A stretch of DNA of 15,600 nt from an uncultured Eubacteriales bacterium (GTDB lineage Bacteria; Bacillota; Clostridia; Lachnospirales; Anaerotignaceae): the NCBI GenBank assembly GCA_934256695.1, contig CAKQPE010000040.1, positions 1-15,600 on the forward strand, given 5' to 3'. A model generated the notes under the pieces. It made no database searches, was not told the DNA's origin, and saw only the letters and a program-made list of their open reading frames with translations. A program made the translations under genes and the position numbers. Shown here piece by piece: positions 1-6,954 of the stretch. Position 1 is the stretch's first letter. Every line of letters starts with the position of its first letter.

Positions 1-286
1 CGTTTGAGCCGCTTGTGAGATTTACGGAAACGGTCTTAGATGAATCATCATAAGATGTCTGTCCGCCTAAAGTTTCTGTAACAAATCTAAGAGGAACGTA
101 TGTATAGCCGTTGTAGTTAAGCACAGGCTGGTTTGAAGGTGCAGGTGTGCTTACTCCGTTAAAGTTAAATTTAACATCGTTCCAAAGTTTAGCTGTTACA
201 TCAGTATATGCTGCCATAGCTGTAACTGAAACCATACACATAGCTCCGGCAACAAAACCCATTGCTACAGATTTAAAATTTTTCAT
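1..286 (-). CDS. Secreted stalk-domain (copper amine oxidase N-terminal-like) protein, 5' part only
   Basis: The gene reads leftward and leaves the window; about 95 codons are visible. It starts at an ATG (complement of 284-286) with GGAGG at 296-300, nine bases upstream. The first ~26 residues look like an export signal: MKNFK, a hydrophobic run, then an AMA-type cleavage site near residue 26. After it come the phrases YNGYTYVPLRFVTETLGG and SYDDSSKTVSVNL. The pattern 'YVPLRFVxExLGG...WD/YD...KTV' is typical of the copper-amine-oxidase-like N-terminal (stalk) domain, common in exported cell-surface proteins of Clostridia. No catalytic oxidase domain is visible and none need be present. The gene diverges from the deacetylase fragment. 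The product is probably envelope-associated; its role is unknown. The family call is fairly sure, the function is not. Confidence 0.75.
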   Translation of the reverse strand, partial: MKNFKSVAMGFVAGAMCMVSVTAMAAYTDVTAKLWNDVKFNFNGVSTPAPSNQPVLNYNGYTYVPLRFVTETLGGQTSYDDSSKTVSVNLTSGSN

Positions 287-331
287 AATAAAATTCCTCC
301 ATTCATATATGCGGTTATACCTACTACTGGT

Positions 332-360
332 ATTTTACAGCCTATAGGCAAAAAAAACAA
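332..360 (-). promoter_or_regulatory. Putative vegetative promoter of the leftward stalk-domain gene
   Basis: On the minus strand TTGTTT (360-355) is followed after 17 bases by TAAAAT (337-332). This is a fair sigma-A-type match about 45 bases upstream of the start codon. A CCTATAGG palindrome lies in the spacer. The assignment rests on sequence match alone. Confidence 0.4.
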
Positions 361-469
361 TTACAAAATATTTACAATAATATTACCGATAAAAATTTAT
401 TGTTTTATGCGGATATTTTGTAAAGTGACAAGCCGCAGAATTATATAATTATAACGGAGGTGTTATAAA

Positions 470-1042
470 ATGAAGAATTTGATTAAAGAAAAAAAGAATG
501 TTTTTATTTTTTTGGCATTGTTTGTTGCGGCAAGCTCACTTTTGGGTATTGTCCGTCCTGTTTCGGTACAGGTATTTTCGGCAGTATCACAAGCAAACAG
601 AAAGTTGCCTGTTTATTGTGTCGATACACCGGAAAATAAGGTTGCCATAAGCTTTGATGCGGCATGGGGTGCAGATGACACCGACAATCTTTTGCAGATA
701 CTTGCCGATGAAAATGTAAAAACCACATTTTTTATGTGCGGTTATTGGGTAGACAAATATCCTGATGAAGTAAAAAAGATTGCTGAGGCGGGACATGATT
801 TGGGAAATCATTCCGCAACACACCCACATATGAACAGCCTTTCTGCCGAACAAATAAAAAAGGAACTTGCCGATACCCATAATAAAGTGTTTGACCTTAC
901 GGGTGTAAGCATGAATCTTTTTCGTCCGCCTTTCGGTGAATATAACAACACCGTAATAGAGGCGGCAGAGCAGAGCGGTTACTATCCTATCCAGTGGGAC
1001 GTTGAAACAAATGCCTGTGGTAAAAACATATATTTTCTTTAA
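470..1042 (+). pseudogene. pdaB: PdaB-like polysaccharide deacetylase, N-terminal fragment (split gene)
   Basis: ATG at 470 follows GGAGG at 456-460. Residues about 9-30 form a membrane anchor or signal. The CE4 (NodB) domain begins near residue 58: SFDAAWG (motif 1, second Asp replaced by Ala as in the PdaB/YlxY type), TTFFMCGYW, GNHSATHPHM (motif 2, metal histidines) and RPPFGEYN (motif 3). The frame then reaches QWDV (Val178, codon 1001-1003) and is interrupted: 12 foreign codons follow, ending in TAA at 1040-1042. Motif 4 and motif 5 (LFHND) are absent here but occur on the opposite strand at 14201-13959. Joined at GA (1004-1005) the pieces give 258 codons, about the usual PdaB length. 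The fragment alone lacks part of the fold and is unlikely to be active. PdaB-type proteins act on peptidoglycan in sporulating Firmicutes; the exact substrate here is inferred. The symbol is family-level. Confidence 0.88.
990..1031 (+). other. Hybrid attachment site attL (B-arm of deacetylase + P'-arm of recombinase element)
   Basis: Crossover dinucleotide GA lies at 1004-1005. Left of it is deacetylase coding sequence, including TCCAGT at 990-995. Right of it are AA, the 11-mer CAAATGCCTGT (1008-1018) and GGTAAAAAC. The 11-mer recurs on the plus strand at 14204-14214 beside the other hybrid site. Combining this right arm with the right-hand site's inner arm gives a symmetric attP (11-bp perfect inverted repeat around ATGAAA). 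The crossover position is fixed by the restored reading frame and by attP symmetry, which agree independently. Confidence 0.85.
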
Positions 1043-1058
1043 TTTCTGTTGCAGCTTG

Positions 1059-1093
1059 ATATAGTTTTATCACAAAACTATATTTTCTGTCAA
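1059..1093 (-). promoter_or_regulatory. Leftward promoter-like sequence overlapped by a 10-bp palindrome
   Basis: On the minus strand a perfect TTGACA (1093-1088) is followed after 16 bases by GATAAA (1071-1066), a 4/6 match to TATAAT. A perfect dyad, ATATAGTTTT / AAAACTATAT with a five-base spacer (1059-1083), covers the -10 side and looks like an operator. In the present orientation this would read into the deacetylase N-fragment antisense. After inversion it would point across attP into the recombinase gene. Promoter activity is inferred. Confidence 0.45.
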
Positions 1094-1220
1094 TACTATT
1101 TTAATTTCAAATATGAATTTTTTACATTTAATTTTCATTCTTTTCACACAGCAAACACGAAATATTGGTATAATTAAAAATTTTTTAATAAAAAAAATCC
1201 AAATTAAGAACATTTATTTA

Positions 1221-1249
1221 TTGACACAAAAATAGTTTTATAGTAAAAT
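1221..1249 (+). promoter_or_regulatory. Promoter of the marR-RND operon
   Basis: TTGACA (1221-1226), a 17-base spacer, then TAAAAT (1244-1249), about 60 bases before the marR start. The spacer contains ATAGTTTTAT (1232-1241), identical to 1061-1070 in the palindrome over the divergent promoter. A shared regulator, perhaps the MarR protein itself, is therefore possible. The -35 is perfect, so basal promoter strength is plausible. Confidence 0.6.
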
Positions 1250-1309
1250 CATTTTCCATAAGTAATCAGTAAAGTATTGGTGGTTTATTATATATAAGGA
1301 TTGGTGCTA

Positions 1310-1759
1310 ATGGAAAATAAAGAAGAAATGAAAGTACTTGTTGAGGCTCTTTTTGATTTTGGAGCATATATAGGTCAGTATATTCGTGATAAATTTAATA
1401 TTAACGGAAAAAATAATTGTGAGCTTTCAATGAGACAGTTTCAGATACTTATGGCACTTTATAAGCTGAACGCTGACAGTATTTCTCAGTTAGAGGATAC
1501 GTTTAAGATAAGCAAAAGCAGTCTTTCGCTTACTATAAGCAAAATGGAAAAATCCGGTCTTATATATAAAGAGCATAATCCGGAGGATTCTGACAAGCGA
1601 ACTGTGCATATAAAGCTTACGCCCAAGGGGATAGAGCTTATAGAGAAATTTAATGATACAATATACAATGTTTTTTTGGATTTTTACAATTCTCTTGACA
1701 GTTCAAGACAAAACGATCTTAAAACAGGTATTAAATATTTGAAAAATGTAGTTGAGTAA
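1310..1759 (+). CDS. MarR-family transcriptional regulator
   Basis: Start chosen at ATG 1310 because AAGGA (1296-1300) sits nine bases upstream; a TTG three codons earlier (1301) abuts that site. The protein has 149 residues, normal for MarR. The winged-helix core is clear: LSMRQFQILMALYKLNADSI, then DTFKISKSSLSLTISKMEKSGLI (recognition helix region, about residues 60-85) and the wing signature DSDKRTVHIKLTPKG (about 93-107), where the DxDxR/K-type residues normally contact DNA. Terminal helices form the dimer interface in this family. It is the first gene of an operon with an RND adaptor and pump 49 bases downstream, so it most likely represses that pump and responds to a pump substrate or another phenolic or amphipathic ligand. 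Ligand and operator are not known from sequence. Confidence 0.9.
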   Translation: MENKEEMKVLVEALFDFGAYIGQYIRDKFNINGKNNCELSMRQFQILMALYKLNADSISQLEDTFKISKSSLSLTISKMEKSGLIYKEHNPEDSDKRTVHIKLTPKGIELIEKFNDTIYNVFLDFYNSLDSSRQNDLKTGIKYLKNVVE

Positions 1760-1808
1760 AAAATACTATAAATACAATTTTTATTTTCAAAATTAGGAGG
1801 ACATTTAA

Positions 1809-3254
1809 ATGAAACGGAGATTTTTATCAACAGCACTGATAAGTGTGGTTATAGCCGCATCACTTTTTACGGGCTGTGGAAAAGGTGCTGATTCTTCGGC
1901 AACATCATCAGAAGATACACAGGCAGTTACATATGTAGAGGTTTTTAATACTTCTTCCGATTCCATTAAAAACGAATATCTGTATAACGGTACAATCAAA
2001 CCTGTAGATGAGGTTGTTGTTTCCGGTACTATACAGGGAAAGGTTGCCTCCGTAAACTTTGCTATAGGTGACCATGTAAATGCAGGTGATGTGCTTTACA
2101 CAATGGATACAGCTAATATTCTTAATTCAAAGAAGGTTGCAGAGGCTTCTCTTGCTTCTGCCGATGCCGGAATAAAATCGGCACAGACAAACCTTGACCT
2201 TGCTAACGGTGCTTCAATGCAGACACAGATTGAAACAACAAAGGCAGCCCTTGACAGAGCTGAAATAGCTTTAAATACGGCTAAAACAACATATGACAAC
2301 AACAAAACTCTTTTTGAAAACGGAATTATAAGCCAGACTGATATGGACAACACAACAGATGCTTATAACAATGCACAGATAGCCTATAATCAGGCTAAGG
2401 AGTCATATAACCTTACTCTCCAGATGCCTGACGAAAACAGACGTAAAGCACAGGCGGCACTTGACAGTGCCGTTGCACAGAGAGAAAGTGTTGTGGCACA
2501 GATTAATTCATATGACCAGTCTTTAAGAGACGCTGTTGTAAAAAGTCCTATTTCAGGCTATGTAACAGCAAAAAATGTTGATGCCGGAACTGTGCTTGCA
2601 ACAAATGAACCTTTTAAAATCTCCGATACATCAAAAGTAAAAATGAGTGTAAGCGTTTCCGAAGATATAGTCAACTCAGTTACTTTAGGTGACAGCGTAA
2701 CGGTAAATATCCCTTCTGCCGCAGAACCAAACAGAACAGGTGTTATTTCAACAATAAATCCTTCCGCAAATGAAGGCGGTACATATGACGTTGACATAGA
2801 AATCGACAATGCAGACGGAAACCTTAAAAGCGGTATGTTCGGCGAAGTAAACTTTGTAAAAGACGAGAGCGACCATACAATAGTTGTTCCTTCCGATGCG
2901 GTTATTACAAAGAACAATGAAAAATATGTATTTGTTCTTAAAAACAACACTGCTGTTAAGACAATAGTAACAACAGGTATCGAGACAGGTACACAGATTG
3001 AAATAACAAGCGGTCTTAAAGAAAATATGGAAGTAGTAACAAAGGGTCAGACATATATAAGTGACGGTGACCACATAGAAGTAGTAACAAAAGAGGATAA
3101 CTCGGCAAAGAATGAAGCTCTTATAGAAAATGCAGGCAATATTTCAACAGAGGAAAAAACTTCCAAAAAAGATAAGAAATCAGATAAAAAAGACAGTGCA
3201 AAAGACAGTGCAAAAGACAAAAAGTCAGTTTCATCTGCCGATAAGGAGGAATAA
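1809..3254 (+). CDS. RND efflux adaptor lipoprotein (HlyD/MFP family)
   Basis: A 481-residue exported lipoprotein. AGGAGG (1796-1801) precedes the ATG. The signal peptide ends in the lipobox LFTGC (Cys23), so it is expected on the outer face of the membrane. A biotinyl-lipoyl-like half (IQGKVASVNFAIGDHVNAGDVLY, about 70-95) leads into a long helical hairpin (about 100-215, rich in A, Q, N and D), then the second lipoyl half (VVKSPISGYVTAKNVDAGTVL), a beta-barrel domain and a membrane-proximal domain ending near residue 425. The last ~40 residues are a low-complexity Lys/Asp/Ser tail with a repeated AKDS unit, unusual for the family and perhaps wall-facing. The stop overlaps the SD region of the RND pump gene, which starts four bases later, so the two are co-translated partners. 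No TolC-like gene is present, as expected for a monoderm. Confidence 0.92.
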   Translation: MKRRFLSTALISVVIAASLFTGCGKGADSSATSSEDTQAVTYVEVFNTSSDSIKNEYLYNGTIKPVDEVVVSGTIQGKVASVNFAIGDHVNAGDVLYTMDTANILNSKKVAEASLASADAGIKSAQTNLDLANGASMQTQIETTKAALDRAEIALNTAKTTYDNNKTLFENGIISQTDMDNTTDAYNNAQIAYNQAKESYNLTLQMPDENRRKAQAALDSAVAQRESVVAQINSYDQSLRDAVVKSPISGYVTAKNVDAGTVLATNEPFKISDTSKVKMSVSVSEDIVNSVTLGDSVTVNIPSAAEPNRTGVISTINPSANEGGTYDVDIEIDNADGNLKSGMFGEVNFVKDESDHTIVVPSDAVITKNNEKYVFVLKNNTAVKTIVTTGIETGTQIEITSGLKENMEVVTKGQTYISDGDHIEVVTKEDNSAKNEALIENAGNISTEEKTSKKDKKSDKKDSAKDSAKDKKSVSSADKEE

Positions 3255-3257
3255 AAT

Positions 3258-6200
3258 ATGATAAAAACCTCCATCAAAAGACCTGTTACCGTTATGATGT
3301 GTCTTATAATGGTAATTATGGCAGGTCTTATATCACTTAAATCATTAAAGCTTGACCTTATGCCGTCTATGGATATTCCTATAGCAATCGTAAGTACAAC
3401 TTACGTGGGTGCCGGTCCGGAAGAAATAGAAAACCTTGTTACAAAGCCTATAGAAAATGCTGTAGGTACAGTAAGCAACGTAGATACCGTTTCTTCCACA
3501 TCTTCATCAAACTCATCAATGGTTATGATTAAGTTTGTGGAAGGTACAAACATTGACACAGCGGCAACAGACGTAAGAGAAAAAATCGATCTCATAAAGA
3601 GTACACTTCCGGACGATGCAAATGACCCTATGGTAATGAAGATAGATATAAATGACCTTTCTTCTATCGTTCTCGGCGTAGGTTCCGACAAAATGGATAC
3701 GGCAGAGCTTACGGAATTTGTTGATGACAACATAAAAGACCAGTTTGAGAAAATCGATGGTGTAGCTTCTGCAAACGTAATCGGTGGTCTTGACAAGGTT
3801 GTAAACGTAACTTTAAACACAAACAGAATGAACGGTTACGGAATAAGCTCATCTCAGATAGCAGGGGCATTAAAGGCAGAAAACATAAATGTTCCTGTTG
3901 GTAACCTGAGAGACGGCTCGACAAAAATATCCGCAAAGACAAACGGCGAGTTTAAATCACTTGATGATATTAAAAACATACTTCTTACAACATCAGGCGG
4001 AAGTACGGTTCGTTTAAGAGATGTAGCCGATGTAGAACTTACTACAGAGGACGAAAACTCATACGCTATAGTAAACGGAACAAAGAGCGTTATTATATCT
4101 CTTGGTAAGCAGTCAGATGCTAACCTTGTTGATATATCGGACAAAGTAAACGAAAAAATAGCAAAACTTAATGCACAGTATCCTGACCTGAATATAGGTA
4201 TGCTTTCGGATACATCAGACTATATTAAAACATCTGTAAACAACGTTATGTCTACAGCTATTCAGGCGGCTATAATGGCGGTAATTGTGCTTTATATTTT
4301 CCTCAGAAGTATAAGTACATCAGCAATAATCGCAGTTTCCATTCCTACATCTATAGTAGCAACATTTGCACTTATGTATGTATCGAACATGACACTTAAC
4401 ATTATATCCCTTGGCGGTATAACAATCGGTATCGGTATGTTGGTAGATAACTCGGTTGTTGTTCTGGAAAACGTATATAAGTATCATTCCAAAGGATATT
4501 CGGCTAAGGAATCTGCAGAACTTGGTGCTTCTGAGGTTGGTATGTCAGTTATGGCATCAACACTTACAACAGTAGCCGTTTTCATACCGCTTATGTTTGT
4601 AAGCGGAACAATCGGTCAGCTTATGAGAGACCTTTCACTTACAGTATGCTACTCACTTGGTGCGTCATTAATAGTTTCTCTTACATTTGTACCAATGGCG
4701 TGTTCAAAACTTCTTGTACATGAGGAAAAGAATGAAGGAAATCTTTCAAAAGGCGGTCCTTTGGGAAAAATTATGGACAAATGGGGACTTGCACTTGAAA
4801 AACTTGACAGAGGGTACAGAAAACTTCTTCACTTCTCTTTGAGAAGAAAGAAAAGAGTATTTATAGTAGTTGTACTTGTGTTTGTAATTTCTCTCGGTCT
4901 TATACCAATAGTAGGTCTTGACCTTATGCCTACTATGGATCAGGGCGCAGCTTCAATTACAATAAATATGCCGTCAGGCACTGTTATTGATGAGACAACA
5001 AAGGTTGTAGATGAAGTAATGGACAGAATAAGTGATATTCCGGAAACAGAGGAGTATTATATAATGGCAGGTTCAAGCACATCTTCTATGCTTACGGGAA
5101 CAAGCCAGTCTGATACAGCTTCAATTTATCTTACTTTCTGTGACGTAAAAGACCGTGACAGATCAACGGAAGAAATAGTTGATGATATAAAAGAAAGAAT
5201 AAAGACAATACCAGGTGCCGATATTACGGCTTCGGCTTCAAGCTCAGCTATGGGTTCATACTCAAACAGCAGTGATGTTGAGCTTGAGATAACAGGTGAT
5301 GACCTTACGGAATTAAGACAGACTGCAAATGATATTGAAAAAATACTTAAACAGCAGTCATGGACAAAGGACGTTGTAAACTCATCAGAGGACTCTGCTC
5401 TCGAAACAACGGTTTCCATAAACAGAGAAAAGGCTTCTCAGTACGGTCTTACAACATCTGCCATAGCTACAACACTTTCAACGGCAGTAAACGGTTCTAC
5501 GGCAACAACATATAAAGTATCAAGTGATGACGAAATAGATGTTGTAATCAAGGCTGATGACACAGTTGTAAACTATGTAAGTGACCTTCAGAAAGTAACA
5601 ATACCTACATCAAGAGGCATAATACCTATTACAGATGTAGTTGACATTGTTACAGATGAGGGTGCAACAAGCATTACACGTGAAAACAACCAGAGATATA
5701 TAACAGTAGGAACAAACCTTAACGGTGTAAGCCTTGGTGATGCACAAAAGAAGATAGGTGCACTTTTAAGCCAGTATTCGTTCCCTGAAGGCATTTCATA
5801 CAGCTTTACAGGTGATGTTGAGACTATGGGTGATACATTCAGCGGTCTTATACTTGCACTTGTTGTAGCCCTTGCATTGGTTTATATGATTATGGCTTCT
5901 CAGTTTGAATCATTAATCCATCCGTTCCTTATTATGTTTGCTGTACCACTTGCTATTACAGGTGCTATATTCGGTCTCTTTATTACAAGAAACTCCATTA
6001 CATCAACCACATTCATGGGCTTTATAATGCTTGTCGGAATGGTTGTTAACAACGGTATCGTTCTTGTAGACTATACAAACCAGCTTAGAGAAAGAGGTAT
6101 GGAATGTGATGAGGCATTGGAAGAAGCCGGACCTAACCGTCTTAGACCTATCCTTATGACAACTCTTACAACTGTTATAGGTATGATACCTACGGCACTT

Positions 6201-6407
6201 GCCCTTGGTGAAGGTACAGAAATGCAAAAACCTATGGCTATAGCCATAATATTCGGTCTTTCTATATCTACACTTGTAACACTTGTATTTATACCTGTTC
6301 TTTATTCAACAATAGAGAAAATAAGATACAAAGGTATTAAGAAAAAAGTAAAGCACCAGCTTATAAAAAATAAGCTTAAAGACAGCACAGGAGATTTAAA
6401 AGATTAA
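3258..6407 (+). CDS. RND-family efflux pump, AcrB/SwrC-like (HAE1 type)
   Basis: 1049 residues, the usual full length for an AcrB-type pump. AAGGAGGA (3242-3249) lies inside the end of the adaptor gene. The N-terminal transmembrane helix (about 12-30) is followed by LDLMPSMDIPIAIVSTTYVGAGPEEIE, the standard porter-domain opening. The internal duplication is visible: a second LDLMPTMDQGAASI copy starts near residue 556. Transmembrane blocks fall at about 335-480, 530-550 and 860-1030. The TM4 proton-relay site reads GMLVDNSVVVLEN (Asp397-Asn398), so the AcrB Asp-Asp pair is Asp-Asn. TM10 reads GMVVNNGIVLVDY (Asn931-Asn932), without the Lys of AcrB; such variants are common in Gram-positive members. 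It should export amphiphiles or drugs by proton antiport with the upstream lipoprotein adaptor. The real substrate is unknown. Probably MarR-controlled. Confidence 0.93.
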   Translation: MIKTSIKRPVTVMMCLIMVIMAGLISLKSLKLDLMPSMDIPIAIVSTTYVGAGPEEIENLVTKPIENAVGTVSNVDTVSSTSSSNSSMVMIKFVEGTNIDTAATDVREKIDLIKSTLPDDANDPMVMKIDINDLSSIVLGVGSDKMDTAELTEFVDDNIKDQFEKIDGVASANVIGGLDKVVNVTLNTNRMNGYGISSSQIAGALKAENINVPVGNLRDGSTKISAKTNGEFKSLDDIKNILLTTSGGSTVRLRDVADVELTTEDENSYAIVNGTKSVIISLGKQSDANLVDISDKVNEKIAKLNAQYPDLNIGMLSDTSDYIKTSVNNVMSTAIQAAIMAVIVLYIFLRSISTSAIIAVSIPTSIVATFALMYVSNMTLNIISLGGITIGIGMLVDNSVVVLENVYKYHSKGYSAKESAELGASEVGMSVMASTLTTVAVFIPLMFVSGTIGQLMRDLSLTVCYSLGASLIVSLTFVPMACSKLLVHEEKNEGNLSKGGPLGKIMDKWGLALEKLDRGYRKLLHFSLRRKKRVFIVVVLVFVISLGLIPIVGLDLMPTMDQGAASITINMPSGTVIDETTKVVDEVMDRISDIPETEEYYIMAGSSTSSMLTGTSQSDTASIYLTFCDVKDRDRSTEEIVDDIKERIKTIPGADITASASSSAMGSYSNSSDVELEITGDDLTELRQTANDIEKILKQQSWTKDVVNSSEDSALETTVSINREKASQYGLTTSAIATTLSTAVNGSTATTYKVSSDDEIDVVIKADDTVVNYVSDLQKVTIPTSRGIIPITDVVDIVTDEGATSITRENNQRYITVGTNLNGVSLGDAQKKIGALLSQYSFPEGISYSFTGDVETMGDTFSGLILALVVALALVYMIMASQFESLIHPFLIMFAVPLAITGAIFGLFITRNSITSTTFMGFIMLVGMVVNNGIVLVDYTNQLRERGMECDEALEEAGPNRLRPILMTTLTTVIGMIPTALALGEGTEMQKPMAIAIIFGLSISTLVTLVFIPVLYSTIEKIRYKGIKKKVKHQLIKNKLKDSTGDLKD

Positions 6408-6426
6408 ATTTCCGACATAAACTTTA

Positions 6427-6464
6427 TAAAAAAGTCTAATGACGCAGTCATTGGGCTTTTTTGC
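6427..6464 (+). terminator. Intrinsic terminator of the RND operon
   Basis: AGTCTAATGAC (6433-6443) pairs with GTCATTGGGCT (6447-6457) around a GCA loop, with two G-U pairs, and is followed by a T-tract (6457-6462). It lies about 25 bases after the pump stop codon. Confidence 0.8.
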
Positions 6465-6495
6465 TAAATATAAATTTCTCGAACTGATTAAAACC

Positions 6496-6692
6496 GTGGG
6501 ACTCTGTCCCACAACCCTGCGATTTTTTGAAAAAAATCGAGTAAAACTTTTATCAAAACGCAATTACATTGCGTTTTTCGGGAAAAAATATATTGAATTA
6601 TTCCAAAAATACCATGGCTCTGCCATGGTATTTTACAAAAGTTTAGGTCAAGCCTTTTCAAAGGCTTGTGGGGTATTGGGGCAACGCCCCAA
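6496..6692. repeat. Island of six consecutive perfect short hairpins (likely interspersed repeat)
   Basis: Six perfect inverted repeats with 2-3 base loops follow one another: GTGGGAC/GTCCCAC (6496-6512), CGATTTTTT/AAAAAATCG (6520-6539), AAAACGCAAT/ATTGCGTTTT (6555-6577), a 13-bp stem centred on CCATGG (6606-6634), CAAGCCTTT/AAAGGCTTG (6649-6668) and TTGGGGC/GCCCCAA (6676-6692). A 92-codon open frame spans the island (6439-6717), but it has no ribosome binding site and its sequence is dictated by the hairpins, so it is not called a gene. The style resembles high-copy intergenic repeats seen in Clostridia. Only one copy is in this window, so the family assignment is inference. Confidence 0.6.
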
Positions 6693-6748
6693 GGTCTTAG
6701 ATAAATTTATATTTTGAAGAATGCCGACAACTGCTTTACAAAAAAGGG

Positions 6749-6776
6749 TTGAAATTTTTGGTTAATGCTGTATAAT
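6749..6776 (+). promoter_or_regulatory. Promoter of the thiamin (TPP riboswitch) operon
   Basis: TTGAAA (6749-6754), 16-base spacer, TATAAT (6771-6776). Transcription would start around 6783, a few bases before the TPP aptamer. Confidence 0.75.
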
Positions 6777-6790
6777 ACAGAGTAACAGAA

Positions 6791-6874
6791 TATTTGCGGG
6801 GGGACAGTTTTTGTTGAGAAGGCTTTGAGCCTGACCCTTTGAACCTGTTGGCTAAAACCATCGTAGGGAAGCAT
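6791..6874 (+). promoter_or_regulatory. TPP (thiamin pyrophosphate) riboswitch, THI element
   Basis: The conserved THI-box blocks appear in order: GCGGGGGGAC, then TTGAGA (pyrimidine-sensing loop, normally CTGAGA), the stem GGCTTTGAGCC, TGACCCTTTGAACCTG (6831-6846), a variable stem GGCTAAAACC and CGTAGGGAAGC (6862-6872). The GGAAG of the 3' block (6867-6871) can pair with CTTCC (6898-6902), the left arm of the following terminator. This supports a transcription-attenuation mechanism: TPP binding sequesters GGAAG and frees the terminator, while without TPP the antiterminator forms. Expected effect: repression of the downstream binding protein and hydrolase genes when thiamin pyrophosphate is plentiful. 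Confidence 0.93.
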
Positions 6875-6893
6875 AAAATTTTATTTAAGAATT

Positions 6894-6921
6894 AAACCTT
6901 CCGTCAATGGAAGGTTTTTTT
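6894..6921 (+). terminator. Attenuator terminator of the TPP riboswitch
   Basis: A perfect 9-bp stem, AAACCTTCC (6894-6902) and GGAAGGTTT (6909-6917), with a six-base loop, followed by more T residues to 6921. It lies between the aptamer and the first ribosome binding site, as expected for a riboswitch expression platform. Confidence 0.88.
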
Positions 6922-6954
6922 GTTTTATATTTTTTTATTTTTAGGAGGTTATTT

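Noticed and set aside
147..347. 66-codon plus-strand open frame at the left end
   Set aside because: It is antisense to the stalk-domain gene, which has a good start, SD and signal peptide; the plus frame has none.
398..449. Sporulation-sigma (E or G) promoter for the deacetylase fragment
   Set aside because: Only a TTGTAA-17-TTATAT vegetative-like match (418-446) was found; neither the sigma-E nor the sigma-G consensus fits well enough to report.
6439..6717. 92-codon open reading frame after the RND terminator
   Set aside because: No ribosome binding site, and its codons are dictated by six perfect hairpins; the sequence has repeat character, not coding character.
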